Positions 50,991 to 60,614 of a stretch of DNA of 64,000 bases are shown piece by piece (the first letter of the stretch is position 1; each line of letters opens with the position of its first letter). Origin of the DNA: Microbacterium murale (GTDB lineage: Bacteria > Actinomycetota > Actinomycetes > Actinomycetales > Microbacteriaceae); contig NZ_JAUSXK010000001.1 in assembly GCF_030815955.1 (NCBI RefSeq), positions 1,922,001-1,986,000 of the forward strand, written 5' to 3'. Under the pieces are notes generated by a model. The model did no database searches, had not been told where the DNA came from, and saw only the letters and a list, made by a program, of their open reading frames with translations. The translations under genes and the position numbers were made by a program.

Positions 50991-51070
50991 GATGGTGCTC
51001 CTTGTGCTAGACGTCACTCCGTATCGTGAGTCGAGCGGCAGGCATGAATACACGCCTGTCACTCATCCTG

Positions 51071-51907
51071 CTACGGCTTGACGAAGACCTCGTCGGCCAG
51101 CATCCCGGGGCGAACGCGGATCAGGGCTGTCTCTCCGTCGGGGATGAGGAACGCCTCTGAACCGGTGGCAGACGCGCTGTTGTAGAGCTCATCCATTCCG
51201 ATACCGTCGGCAAGCGAGACCATCGCGTCGTAGCTGTTCACAACGTTGCCCGCACTGGTCACAAGGGCCATGCTGACCTCGACCGCGAGACCCGATTCAT
51301 CACCTGTGTATGTAACCGTGTAGTTCACGATCTCGTAGTGCGAGCCAGCAGGTGCCGGGTCGTTGAACATGTTGCCGTCGGCGACTGCGGCGGCGCCGTC
51401 GACAGTGTGACTGTTCACGACCACGGTCCAGTCGTCAGTGCTGATCTGTGAGGCGATCGGGTACGGGTTCTCACGCGTGCCCTGCGCGGCAGCTTCGGCC
51501 GGCTCTTCCTCGACTGCCGCTGCGTCTTCTTCATCCGCGGGCTGGGTGACCGTGGTATCGGTATCGCCGAAGGCCTCACTCGCCGCGTTTGCGATCACCG
51601 CGAAGAAGACGACGAAGCCGACGATCGTGCCGACGATCGACACGATCAGGCCGACGATGCCCATCCACTTGCGGTCGCCCTTGAGGAACAGCGAGACGAT
51701 GCTGAGCACGAACGCGATCGGCAGCAGGATCCAGCCGAGGATCAGCGCGCCGGGGATGCACGCGAAGACGAAGCCCGCGATGGCGACGATCAGCGCGATC
51801 AGCGCGATGACGTTCGTCTTCCTGGGTACGGATGCCGCTGCAGTAGGGGGTGGCATCGGCGGCGGCAGTTGCTGCGGAGCAGGGGCTGCCGGGTTGAGGT
51901 CGGACAT
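51071..51907 (-). CDS. DUF4190/DUF4352-like membrane protein
   Basis: A 278-residue protein. A proline-rich N-terminus (QQLPPPMPPPTAAASVP) precedes two or three hydrophobic helices (VIALIALIVAIAGFVFACIP; GIVGLIVSIVGTIVGFVVFF), an acidic linker, and an extracellular beta-sandwich (DWTVVVNSHTVDG, SHYEIVNYTVTYTGDESGLA, ETALIRVRPGMLADEVFV) like DUF4352. ATG at 51907 with AAGGAG. It is transcribed in the same direction as the DUF2510 gene downstream and may share its promoter. Confidence 0.8.
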   Translation of the reverse strand: MSDLNPAAPAPQQLPPPMPPPTAAASVPRKTNVIALIALIVAIAGFVFACIPGALILGWILLPIAFVLSIVSLFLKGDRKWMGIVGLIVSIVGTIVGFVVFFAVIANAASEAFGDTDTTVTQPADEEDAAAVEEEPAEAAAQGTRENPYPIASQISTDDWTVVVNSHTVDGAAAVADGNMFNDPAPAGSHYEIVNYTVTYTGDESGLAVEVSMALVTSAGNVVNSYDAMVSLADGIGMDELYNSASATGSEAFLIPDGETALIRVRPGMLADEVFVKP

Positions 51908-52277
51908 TTGGGTCTCCTTCAGGAGTGTGTGTGGAGCACCGGCCTGCCCCGCGACGGATGCCGTTGGGCGCCAACTCGCACGCACACCGAATATCGCCCT
52001 GATCAGGGCGCGAGTCGGGAGTTCGGGTAGAGCTCTGTGCTCCATGCGGACCGGCTGGGTGCTAACACTAGCCCCAGGGGCCGACATTGTTCACGTCCCG
52101 AGAGAACACTGGAATGTCCTGACTCTCGATGGCATCCGTTCCTGGCATCCATCGCAGAACTCGCCAGTCGTCGGGTGTTCGAAGGCGGTCTCGAGGAATC
52201 CAATCGTGGGTCACTTCACATTCCTCGAAAAGCACGGAATCGCATCCGAATGCCTACCGCGAACTAGGCTCATCCCC
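51908..52277. other. Divergent promoter region without a recognisable gene
   Basis: 370 bases between two divergent genes. Short frames are present but they have no ribosome-binding site or family match. The sequence presumably holds promoters for both flanking genes. No hairpin or repeat is obvious. Confidence 0.35.
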
Positions 52278-53117
52278 ATGCCCTGGCGCACCATCGAACT
52301 CCACGTAGACCGCGACAGCGTTGCGATGGGCGACGACGCCATGTCGCACGCCAAGAGGACGACCGTTCGCCGAGGCACACTGCTCAGCGCCGCCATCGAG
52401 CAGTGCTCACCCGAGATCAAGGCCCAAGGCTGGTCATGGGTCACCGTCGTCGACCGCGAGGTCGCCGCAGTCTGGTCCATCGATCACGGTGCACAATTGC
52501 TCGTAACTGACCGCAAGCTCACACGCGGACCGGTCGACATCCACTTCCGATACTTCGTTCAGATCGATCCCGACTGGCTCTTCGATCGTCTCGCTCAGGG
52601 CGCACGTGCCGACCTGCGAGCACTCGAGCACGAGTACGCCCCGATCGCGCGCGAGAAGTACCGGGCCGAGCTACTCCGCCGCGAGCGCGAGATCGATGCC
52701 CGGCTGCTGAGCTCCGACTGCATCGAGACCATCCGGCATTACGGCGCCGACGTCACACTGCACGCCGACATCGCCTGCGACTTCACTCACCGAGGCGAGA
52801 CGTGGGCGGTGAGGCGCGCCGACACCATGCTCCAGGTGTTCGTCGGTGGAGGAGCGCCGATCGCGTCGATTCGACCTCACGCACTCGGAGAAGCGTGGGT
52901 CGTCGGAATGCTCGGCGCATCGGTGCGAGCCGCCTCCGGGCTCCCTGACCTGCCCGATGTCGACCCTCTGCCAGGCCTCGAGCTCACACAGACGGGAGGA
53001 CGATGGATGTCGCACGGAGCGCCCACCGTCCAGGTCACAACGGAACGCGCAGCACGCGTCGCACGATTCGTCTTCGGGCGTTCAGTCGACGAGGTCCGGG
53101 CACTTCTCGAGGTCTGA
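52278..53117 (+). CDS. Hypothetical protein
   Basis: A 279-residue soluble protein with the start at ATG 52278 (MPWRTIELHVDRDSVAMGDD). The long open frame upstream of that is not coding-like. It contains two regions of mixed alpha/beta character (HFRYFVQIDPDWLFDRLAQG, REREIDARLLSSDCIETIRH) with charged helices. No signal peptide, no membrane segment and no recognisable catalytic motif. The family was not identified. It is flanked by a convergent amidohydrolase. Confidence 0.62.
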   Translation: MPWRTIELHVDRDSVAMGDDAMSHAKRTTVRRGTLLSAAIEQCSPEIKAQGWSWVTVVDREVAAVWSIDHGAQLLVTDRKLTRGPVDIHFRYFVQIDPDWLFDRLAQGARADLRALEHEYAPIAREKYRAELLRREREIDARLLSSDCIETIRHYGADVTLHADIACDFTHRGETWAVRRADTMLQVFVGGGAPIASIRPHALGEAWVVGMLGASVRAASGLPDLPDVDPLPGLELTQTGGRWMSHGAPTVQVTTERAARVARFVFGRSVDEVRALLEV

Positions 53118-53122
53118 ACCCG

Positions 53123-54760
53123 CTACCCGACGTCCCCGAACTCCACGACCCCACCGACGACAGTCGCGGTCACTTCCTGCTCCGCGATCCGCTCAGCCGG
53201 AATCTCATACAGGTCGTCACTCAGCGCGATGAAGTCCGCCAGCATCCCGACCTTCAAGGTCCCCTTCGAGAGCTCCTGACCGACCGCATACGCCGAGCCA
53301 TAGGTATAGGCCCGCACGGCCTCGTCGACGCTGATCCGCTCGCGTTCACCCAACACCGCACCGGAACCCGTCCGTCGCAGCACCATGTCGCGCAGTGAGA
53401 CGAGCGGGTTTGCATCCGAGATGGGGGAGTCGGTCGATCCATTCAGCACGATCCCGGCATCCGCCAGCGACTTCACCCGGTAGATGTCGTCGCGGCGATC
53501 CTGCTCCACGGCAGCGGCCATGCCGTCGCCGAAATCCGAGAGGAACACGCCCTGCGGCACCGGAATCACCCCGAGACGAGCAGCGCGCGCGACGTCAGCG
53601 TCGCTCGCCAGCGCAAAGTGCTCGATGCGGTGGCGCACGTCGGGCCGGGGCGCGATGCGCTGCGCCTCTTCGACAGCATCCAGCACGTGAGTGATCGCGC
53701 GGTCGCCGATCGCGTGCGTCGCGACCGTCCACCCTGCGCGATGCGCGCCGACGATGTAATCGCGTAGTTGGGAAGGCTCGTGCAGCAGCACACCGAAGTT
53801 GTCGGCCTCGCCGTGGAAGCACGCGTGCATGGCCGCCGACCGCCCGATGAACGAACCATCCGCGACGATCTTCACCGGCCCCACCCGCAGCATGTCGTCA
53901 CCGAGCCCGGTGCGGATGCCGAGGTCCAGCCCCAGCACGTCCTTATCGGGCAGGTCCTCGAACGGATGCAGCACGGTGATGTACGGCATGAGGGTCGTCC
54001 GCACCCGCAGCATCCGCCGCTCGACCGCCGTCTGATACGCGTGGTAATCGAGCGGGCTGTTGCCGACCACCCGGATCTCGCCGATCCCGGGCTCGGTGAC
54101 CGAAGTGAGTCCGTAGCTGAGGGCCTGATCGCTCGCGAGGGCGAGATTGCGCTGCACCTCATCCAGCTCGACGGGACGCACCAGTTCATTGATCGGACCC
54201 ATCGCCGACTCCTGCAGCAGACCCTTCGGCCGTCCATCGGCATCGCGCGGGATGCTGCCACCGGCGATGTCGGGATACCCCTCCCTGCGCGGGTAACCGG
54301 CGAGCTCGAACGCACGCGTGTTGGCCACGAGCATGTGCCCGGAGACGTGCTCGAGGATGACCGGCCGGCCACCCGCAGCCCGATCCAGCGCTTCCGCCGT
54401 CGGATGATCCTCGAGGAAGTTCTGGTCGTACCCGGCCCCCCGCACCCACGCATCCGGTGCGAGACCGTCCGCATACTCGCGCACCGCGTCGTACAGCTCA
54501 GCCAGCGAGTTCACCACGCCTGGACGCAGGTTGAGCGACGCGAGCCGGAACCCGGTCAGTGAGAGGTGATGATGCGCGTCGTGGAATCCGGGCAGCACCG
54601 GCTGCCCGTCGAGGTCGACGATGCGGTCGGCATCGAGGCCGTGCAGGTCGTCATCGAAGCCGACGATGCGGCCGCCCAGCGTGCCGATGCTGTGCGCGAA
54701 CGGCCGCTTCGGGTCGAGGGTGCGGATGCGGGCATTGGTGAAGATCGCGTCGATATGCAT
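53123..54760 (-). CDS. YtcJ-like amidohydrolase
   Basis: A 545-residue metal-dependent amidohydrolase of the YtcJ type. The HDAHHHL motif (metal ligands), the EHVSGHM region, THAIGDRAITHV and RHRIEHFALASDADV, and the final STDSPISDANPL are standard for the group. The reaction is hydrolysis of an amide or imide bond; natural substrates of YtcJ members are mostly unknown. It follows the MFS transporter gene with a one-base gap, so the pair forms an operon under divergent LysR control. Confidence 0.9.
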   Translation of the reverse strand: MHIDAIFTNARIRTLDPKRPFAHSIGTLGGRIVGFDDDLHGLDADRIVDLDGQPVLPGFHDAHHHLSLTGFRLASLNLRPGVVNSLAELYDAVREYADGLAPDAWVRGAGYDQNFLEDHPTAEALDRAAGGRPVILEHVSGHMLVANTRAFELAGYPRREGYPDIAGGSIPRDADGRPKGLLQESAMGPINELVRPVELDEVQRNLALASDQALSYGLTSVTEPGIGEIRVVGNSPLDYHAYQTAVERRMLRVRTTLMPYITVLHPFEDLPDKDVLGLDLGIRTGLGDDMLRVGPVKIVADGSFIGRSAAMHACFHGEADNFGVLLHEPSQLRDYIVGAHRAGWTVATHAIGDRAITHVLDAVEEAQRIAPRPDVRHRIEHFALASDADVARAARLGVIPVPQGVFLSDFGDGMAAAVEQDRRDDIYRVKSLADAGIVLNGSTDSPISDANPLVSLRDMVLRRTGSGAVLGERERISVDEAVRAYTYGSAYAVGQELSKGTLKVGMLADFIALSDDLYEIPAERIAEQEVTATVVGGVVEFGDVG

Positions 54761-54761
54761 G

Positions 54762-56069
54762 TCAGGCCGCTGTCTCCCGCTCCACCTGCCGCACGATCTG
54801 CCGCTGCAGACCCCAGACGCCGGCGATGGTGACGAGGATCATCGCGGCATAGAACACCGCGACCGCCCAGACGCTGCCGCCGCTGGAATTCAGAATCCAC
54901 TGCGCGACCAGCGGCGTCGAACCGCCGAACACCGTGGCGCACAGCTGGTAGGCGAGCGAGACGCCCGAGTACCGGATGCGGGCGGGGAACGCGGATGCGA
55001 GGAAGGTAGCCAGCAGCGCGTAGTAGGCCGTGCTGCCGAGGATCGTCGCATAGAGCGTGACGGTGATCCACAGCGGAGACGCCGCCTGGATGGCCAGGAA
55101 GTACGGCACGGTCAGCAGCACGCTGAACACCAGCCCGGTGAGCATGACCCTGGCGATGCCGAAACGCTCGGCGATCTTCGCGGCGATCGGCTGCCAGATG
55201 AACTGCAGCACAGCCATGCCCAGCAGGATGTTGAGCATCAGCTGGCGGTCGAGGCCCAGCGATCCGGTCGTCCACGACAGCAGGAACGTGTTCGAGAAGT
55301 AGGCGTTCGAGATGCCCATGACGGATGCCAGGACGCCGAGCCCGATGAAGATCGGAGCGGTGCGCAGAGCGACGAGCACCGGCGCGCTCACGACCTCCTG
55401 CTTCTGCTTCGCCGCGACGAAGTCGGGCGACTCCTCCACCTTCAGGCGGATGACGAGACCGACGACCACGAGGATCGCGGAGAGCAGGAACGGGATGCGC
55501 CAGCCCCATGAGATGAACTGCTCATCGGGCAGCAGCCCCACGAGGAGGAACATCAGCGTGGCGAGGATGGATCCGGCCGGCGACCCCTGCTGCACCCACG
55601 CACCGGCGAGGCCCTTCTTCTCCGGCCGGGCGTTCTCGGTGGACAGGAGTACGGCCCCGCCCCACTCGCCCCCGACCGCGAAGCCCTGCAGGCCACGGAG
55701 CACGACGAGCAGGATCGGCGCCAGCATCCCGATCTGCGCGAACGTCGGCAGCAGTCCGATCAGGGTCGTCGCGGCGCCCATCATGATCAACGTGATGACG
55801 AGCACGTTCTTGCGCCCGAGCTTGTCGCCGAAGTGCCCGAAGACGAGGCCTCCGACGGGACGCATGAGGAAGCCGACCCAGAAGGTCGCGAACGACGCCA
55901 GCAGCGCCGCGCCGGGGGCGACGTCCGGGTAGAAGACACGTCCGAACACGAGCGCGGCCGCCGTGCCGAAGATGTAGAAGTCGTACCACTCGATCGCGGT
56001 GCCGACGAAGGCACCCACCATCGATCGTCGCTGGCGGGAAGGGGAGATCTCAGTGTGCGAAGCGGCCAT
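54762..56069 (-). CDS. MFS transporter, metabolite:H+ symporter (MHS) family
   Basis: A 435-residue twelve-helix transporter. MHS landmarks are FVGTAIEWYDFYIFGTAAAL, RPVGGLVFGHFGDKLGRKNV (the loop 2-3 signature), GGEWGGAVLLSTENARPEKK and GAWVQQGSPAGSILATLMFL. Substrates in this family are organic acids such as shikimate, dicarboxylates or betaine-like compounds. It is the first gene of the amidohydrolase operon, so it probably imports the substrate of that enzyme. Confidence 0.9.
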   Translation of the reverse strand: MAASHTEISPSRQRRSMVGAFVGTAIEWYDFYIFGTAAALVFGRVFYPDVAPGAALLASFATFWVGFLMRPVGGLVFGHFGDKLGRKNVLVITLIMMGAATTLIGLLPTFAQIGMLAPILLVVLRGLQGFAVGGEWGGAVLLSTENARPEKKGLAGAWVQQGSPAGSILATLMFLLVGLLPDEQFISWGWRIPFLLSAILVVVGLVIRLKVEESPDFVAAKQKQEVVSAPVLVALRTAPIFIGLGVLASVMGISNAYFSNTFLLSWTTGSLGLDRQLMLNILLGMAVLQFIWQPIAAKIAERFGIARVMLTGLVFSVLLTVPYFLAIQAASPLWITVTLYATILGSTAYYALLATFLASAFPARIRYSGVSLAYQLCATVFGGSTPLVAQWILNSSGGSVWAVAVFYAAMILVTIAGVWGLQRQIVRQVERETAA

Positions 56070-56182
56070 AGTTGGCCCTCTCTATCGGGGAAGAGCTTTC
56101 GGGGATCGGGTACAGGCCATCTTGACGGCACGCATCCATGCTCGTCCAATGAGAAAACCGGGTATCGATATACGCTTTGTGC

Positions 56183-57082
56183 ATGTACGGAGAGCGAGAG
56201 CTGGAAGCGTTCGTCGCGGTCATCGACCGCGGATCGGTGAGCCTGGCGGCCGAACGACTCATCCGCACGCAGCCGACGGTGTCACGGCAGATCGCTTCGC
56301 TCGAGCGGCAGGTGGGTGCCGCACTGTTCCGCCGGATGCCGAACGGAATGGTGACCACCTACGCCGGCGAGCGCCTCGAACCGATGGCCCGCGACCTCGT
56401 CCGCCGCAGCCGTCGCGCACGGGACGTGATGGACGGCATTGTGCAGGAACAGCGGTCGTTCGTCGCCGCCGCGCCCGAGATGACCAGCGTGCTCGTCCTC
56501 GCGCCCTTCATCGCCGGCGGTGGCCCGATCTCCGACGTGATGATCGCCACGCCCGCCGAGACATACGACCGGCTGCGCACCGGCGCCGACCTCGCGGTGA
56601 CGACCAGTCCGCCGGCCTCGAGGCTGCGCGGCACTCGGGTGATGACGCTTCCGTTGCTCTGCCAGCTGCCGGCCTCTCACCCGCTCGCCGATGGCGACCA
56701 GATCGAGCTGAGCGACCTGCTCGCAGGTCCTTTTCTCACGTCGGGACGCGGGTCGGCCGCGTGGGCGCAGATCCAGCAGGTCGCAGAAGGCGAGGGCTGG
56801 TCGCTGGAGATGGCGAGTCTCGGGGCGGATGCGCCGATCATCCAGGCGCGATCCGCCGCAGGACACGGGCCGTGCGTCGTCGTCGAGCCGCCCCGGTTCG
56901 GGCTGGTCTCGCGGCCGCTGCACCATCGCGGCCAGGCGATGCGCTGTGCACTGTATGCGAGTTGGGAGCGCACGCACTATGCCGGCGATGACATCCGGCG
57001 CGTGGTGAAGCAGCTCACCGAGTTCGTCGCAACGCATGTCCCGGATCTGTATCCCGAGGGGACGTATCCGGCGTACGCCTGA
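56183..57082 (+). CDS. LysR-family transcriptional regulator
   Basis: A 299-residue LysR protein. The N-terminal HTH (LEAFVAVIDRGSVSLAAERL, then QPTVSRQIASLERQVGAALF) is complete, and the effector-binding domain follows. ATG at 56183 is chosen over TTG at 56177. It diverges from the MFS/amidohydrolase operon, with 113 bases between, and is the expected activator of that operon in response to the substrate. Confidence 0.88.
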   Translation: MYGERELEAFVAVIDRGSVSLAAERLIRTQPTVSRQIASLERQVGAALFRRMPNGMVTTYAGERLEPMARDLVRRSRRARDVMDGIVQEQRSFVAAAPEMTSVLVLAPFIAGGGPISDVMIATPAETYDRLRTGADLAVTTSPPASRLRGTRVMTLPLLCQLPASHPLADGDQIELSDLLAGPFLTSGRGSAAWAQIQQVAEGEGWSLEMASLGADAPIIQARSAAGHGPCVVVEPPRFGLVSRPLHHRGQAMRCALYASWERTHYAGDDIRRVVKQLTEFVATHVPDLYPEGTYPAYA

Positions 57083-57091
57083 GCGCGTGTG

Positions 57092-58315
57092 TCAGTCACG
57101 CCTCATCTGAGCCTGGATGCGCCGGTCGAGGTCGTCGAGTTCGGCGAGCAACTCGGAGGCGACCCACACCCGGTTGCGCTTGCGACCGGTGATCTCCTGG
57201 ATGAAACCTGCCTCGCTCAGTCTGTCTATGGCCCGATACGTCTGCTGTTCTGAAGATCCTGAACGCTGCTCGATCTCGTCGGCGGCCATCACCGGGTGGT
57301 CGTAGAAGGCGGGGATGAGCGCTGCGACCGCAGAACCGGCTCGCGGGCGGAGTTCTGAATTCCATTCATCAGGCAGCGCTTTGATGCGCGCTATTGACTC
57401 CCGAGAACAGACTGCCGCTGCGCGCGCCGAGCGTGCGAACAACTCGATCAGCGGTGCCGGGTGTCCCTGCCGATATTCGCCGAGAGCGGCGAAGTAGTCC
57501 TCGCGCATGGCCAACAGGCCGCTCGCGAGCGGGACGACGGCGTTCCGGGTCACGCCACGTCGTCGAAGAACGGCAGACACGAGCGCGCGACCGATACGAC
57601 CGTTGCCATCAGTGAACGCGTGGATGGACTCGAACTGGGCGTGCGCGATCGCGGCCTGCACCATCACAGGTATGTCGTCGCGATTGAGGTAGTCGATGAG
57701 ATCGTCCATCAACGTGTGCACTCGCTCAGGGGAGGGAGGAACATAAAGCGCATCGCGTGGCGAATGGTCGCTGCCGCCGATCCAGTTCTGCATATCCCTC
57801 ATGCGACCGGCGTAAGCGGCTTCGTGAGGATCGTCTTGCATCAGCGCGCGGTGGGCGACAAGCAGATCTTCAAGGACGAACTTTCCACGTTCGGCCGTTG
57901 CGGTCACGAGACCGTGCAGCGCAGTACTCGCGGCCACCATGCTCGTCGCGGAGGAGTTCGAGCGGTTGCCCGCCAGCGCCTTCGCGTAGTCGACAGCGCT
58001 TGCGGACACTCGCTCGATCTTCGACGACGCCACCGATTCCGTCCGGATCATGAAGCGACTCAGCGCTGCCGAATGCCCTTCGGCGTCCGTATCGGCCTGC
58101 GCGACTGCGAGAAGTGCCTCCTCAGATGTGACGATCGTCATCATCGGTGGAATGTAGTCGAGCGACGAGATCATCGCGGGGATCGTCGCATCGACAGATG
58201 ACAGTGTGCGATCGGCTCGGGTGCCGCCCCGGACCTGCTGGCGCCATGGCAGCGTCTCGATGGCTGGGACCGGCCACAAGAAGTGCGACGGTGAGCTGCG
58301 CTCAGTGTTGCTCAT
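57092..58315 (-). CDS. Fic/DOC-family protein
   Basis: A 407-residue Fic enzyme that would transfer AMP (or another nucleotide moiety) to a target protein. The Fic motif HAFTDGNGRIGRAL is complete (H, the acidic and the GN residues). The N-terminal inhibitory region reads SSKIER, in which the Glu that blocks ATP binding is kept but the following Gly/Asn of the (S/T)xxxE(G/N) motif is Arg. The C-terminal 80 residues (AADEIEQRSGSSEQQTYRAI, DRLSEAGFIQEITGRKRNRV) form a winged helix. Such chromosomal Fic proteins are often stand-alone regulators; target unknown. Confidence 0.9.
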   Translation of the reverse strand: MSNTERSSPSHFLWPVPAIETLPWRQQVRGGTRADRTLSSVDATIPAMISSLDYIPPMMTIVTSEEALLAVAQADTDAEGHSAALSRFMIRTESVASSKIERVSASAVDYAKALAGNRSNSSATSMVAASTALHGLVTATAERGKFVLEDLLVAHRALMQDDPHEAAYAGRMRDMQNWIGGSDHSPRDALYVPPSPERVHTLMDDLIDYLNRDDIPVMVQAAIAHAQFESIHAFTDGNGRIGRALVSAVLRRRGVTRNAVVPLASGLLAMREDYFAALGEYRQGHPAPLIELFARSARAAAVCSRESIARIKALPDEWNSELRPRAGSAVAALIPAFYDHPVMAADEIEQRSGSSEQQTYRAIDRLSEAGFIQEITGRKRNRVWVASELLAELDDLDRRIQAQMRRD

Positions 58316-58402
58316 AACCCGAGTATTGCACTTCTTACCAAGCTTTAGCTTGAATAAACACGAGTTTGGCGTCCGGAGGTAAGGGTTATCGAAGTCGGCG
58401 AG

Positions 58403-59077
58403 CTATCTTCTCGCATCCACCTCTGCCAGCCCGACTCGCATCGCCTCCCGCTCCGCAGCATCCCACGGTCCGGATGCGGCCAGCGGGATCTCGGTCATGA
58501 ATCGTCGCTCACTCTCGGGAATCCGCTCCGCGACCACCTCGGGCTGCGCGCCGGCTGCCGAATACAGAGCAGGCCCGTCGGCGTAGAAGAGGTCGCACGC
58601 CACGAGCCGGCCGTCGGATCCGCGCATCACGTTCGACGGATTCTGGTCGAGCGGGCCGCACCATGGCAGCTCCTGCAGTGCACGCGCGTGGATGCCGCGG
58701 ATGATGTCGACCAGCTCGGCGACGGACTCCTCGCGATTCTCGATCGCCCGGTGGAATTCGATGGCCTCCTGCTCAGCTACGGCCTCGAGCCATTCCATCA
58801 CCTGCAGGTCTCCGCCGCCGACGAGGCGTCGATGGACGAAGAGCTGCGGCACCTGCCGCGTGTGCGCGGCCTCGCGATAGAGCTCCGCGGTGTACGGGCC
58901 GGTCGGGTCGAAGGGGCTGATCCGCACCGCCATCGTTCGGTCGGGAGTTCGATCGGGAGAGCGCAGCGCGATCGCCCAGTCTCCGGCGCCGCACGGTGTC
59001 CAGCCGGCCTCGGTGAACACGCGCTCGGCATCGCGATGCGTGGCCTCCGGCGGGAGCAGATCGAGGATGTCGTTCAT
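58403..59077 (-). CDS. Kinase-like (phosphotransferase-fold) protein
   Basis: A 224-residue protein resembling a small aminoglycoside/hydroxyurea phosphotransferase-like fold. DQNPSNVMRGSDGRLVACDL fits the kinase catalytic loop pattern (D-xxx-N followed by the metal-binding D), but the loop is atypical and the N-terminal nucleotide-binding lobe is short. ATG at 59077 is preferred over the upstream ATG at 59095. There is no neighbour that suggests a substrate. Moderately sure it is a phosphotransferase relative. Confidence 0.55.
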   Translation of the reverse strand: MNDILDLLPPEATHRDAERVFTEAGWTPCGAGDWAIALRSPDRTPDRTMAVRISPFDPTGPYTAELYREAAHTRQVPQLFVHRRLVGGGDLQVMEWLEAVAEQEAIEFHRAIENREESVAELVDIIRGIHARALQELPWCGPLDQNPSNVMRGSDGRLVACDLFYADGPALYSAAGAQPEVVAERIPESERRFMTEIPLAASGPWDAAEREAMRVGLAEVDARR

Positions 59078-59122
59078 GCGTCCAGTCTGCGACAACTGCG
59101 GCAGACTCGGCCAGCGCGCTCC

Positions 59123-59923
59123 TCACGACATCGCGTCGACCACGGCGATCTGCACATTAGCGCCGTCGATGCTGCCCAGCTCTGCGGAATCTGTGTCGCT
59201 GAGCCCGTCATCGGTGATCACGGCCACGAAATCGTCGAGGCCGAGGACGCGATATTTTGCGTAAGTGCCGAATTTGGCGCTGTCGGCGAGCAGGATGCTG
59301 GATGTCGCCGACGCGTGCGCGGCCCGCTTCGCTTCGACCTTCGCGTCCATCGGGGTGGTGGCGCCGTGGTGGGCATCCCACGAGCTGGTCGACAGAATCG
59401 CGAGATCGAGAGAGAGCTCAGCAAGAGTGAGCGCGGCCAGCCGTCCGACCATGGATTCGTTGTCGCGGTCGACGCGTCCGCCGACGCAGATGAGTTCGGC
59501 GCTGGGGTGATCGAGGAACGCCTGGATCGTGCCGAGATCGTTCGACACGATGGTCAGATCCCTGCGGGATTCGAGGTGCGGACGCATCGCCTGCACGGTG
59601 GTCCCCGCATCGAGGTAGATGGTCATGGCATCGGTCACGAACGACGCCGCGAGTTCGGCGATCGCCGACTTCTGCAGCCGGTTCACAGCGGCTTTGTCCG
59701 CACGGCGAGGCTCGGAGACCATCTTCGTGATCGCGGCGGCGCCACCCTGCGTCGCGAGCAGCCGTCCTTGCTCTGCGAGGGCTGAAACGTCGCGTCGTGC
59801 CGTCATCTGACTCACGCCGAGGTGCTCGGTGATCTGCCGGTAACTGAGCACCTGCTCCTTGCGGAGGAGTCGCAGAATGCGTTGCCGCCTCTGCTCAGGG
59901 ATCAGTGATGTCGTACCGGTCAT
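59123..59923 (-). CDS. DeoR-family regulator of the tetronate cluster
   Basis: A 266-residue DeoR/GlpR regulator: N-terminal HTH (RILRLLRKEQVLSYRQITEH, GVSQMTARRDVSALAEQGRL) and DeoRC sensor domain with TIYLDAGTTVQAM and SAELICVGGRVDRDNESMVG. ATG follows GGAGG. It lies 22 bases downstream of the OtnC-like gene, in the same direction, so it may be co-transcribed with it. It probably senses a phosphorylated sugar acid. Confidence 0.9.
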   Translation of the reverse strand: MTGTTSLIPEQRRQRILRLLRKEQVLSYRQITEHLGVSQMTARRDVSALAEQGRLLATQGGAAAITKMVSEPRRADKAAVNRLQKSAIAELAASFVTDAMTIYLDAGTTVQAMRPHLESRRDLTIVSNDLGTIQAFLDHPSAELICVGGRVDRDNESMVGRLAALTLAELSLDLAILSTSSWDAHHGATTPMDAKVEAKRAAHASATSSILLADSAKFGTYAKYRVLGLDDFVAVITDDGLSDTDSAELGSIDGANVQIAVVDAMS

Positions 59924-59945
59924 CCGTGTTCCTCCGGCCCTCAGT

Positions 59946-60614
59946 CTAGAGTCGCTGGGGCGCGGCGCGAGCAGACGGCGTCCACGGACTGCCCCATCGC
60001 TGCGCGAGCTCCTCGATCTGTCCTGCGGTGAGTTCGACGCGCTGCAAGGGATCTGTCAGAAGCACGATGCGACAGGCCTCCTCGAGCTCGATCGCCCGAT
60101 CCACGGCGTCATCGATGTCGCTTCCGGCCACGACAGCACCGTGGTTCGCGAGCAACGCTGCGCGCATCGGCCATGGCGCCTCGTACACGTCGACGCCGAG
60201 GGTGGCGTCTCCAGGGTGTCGGTACGGAAGCAACGGCGTCTGGCCGACGCGCATCACGAAGTACGGGGTGAGCGGCGCAACAGCATTGTGATCCGCCCAC
60301 GGCGTCATACATGACAGGGCCACCGCGTGTGGAGAATGCACGTGGATCACAGCGCCGAATCCGGCATCCCGACGGTAGAAGCCGACGTGCAGCGGCGCCT
60401 CCTTCGATGCCTTCGCGCCGCCCACGTGCGTGCCGTCCATCGTCAACCGGGCCAAGGAGCGCTCATCGATCCGCCCGAGCTCCACACCCGTTCCCGTGAT
60501 GAGGATGCTGTCGGCATCGCGCACGCTCATATTGCCGCTGGATCCAGGGCTCAGCCCGGCCTCGATCAGGCGGCGGCCCGCGGCAGCGAGGCCATCGAGT
60601 GCGCTCCGGTTCAT
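59946..60614 (-). CDS. otnC: OtnC-like 3-oxo-tetronate 4-phosphate decarboxylase (class II aldolase family)
   Basis: A 222-residue class II aldolase/adducin-type enzyme. The zinc-binding HxH (HVHSPHAVALS) and the SPGSSGNMSVRDADSILITG substrate-binding loop are present, as is the C-terminal ANHGAVVAGSDIDDAV with the third zinc His. In OtnC, 3-oxo-tetronate 4-phosphate is decarboxylated to dihydroxyacetone phosphate. The ATG at 60614 overlaps the OtnK-like stop, so the pair acts in order. Assigned by family and linkage to OtnK. Confidence 0.85.
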   Translation of the reverse strand: MNRSALDGLAAAGRRLIEAGLSPGSSGNMSVRDADSILITGTGVELGRIDERSLARLTMDGTHVGGAKASKEAPLHVGFYRRDAGFGAVIHVHSPHAVALSCMTPWADHNAVAPLTPYFVMRVGQTPLLPYRHPGDATLGVDVYEAPWPMRAALLANHGAVVAGSDIDDAVDRAIELEEACRIVLLTDPLQRVELTAGQIEELAQRWGSPWTPSARAAPQRL

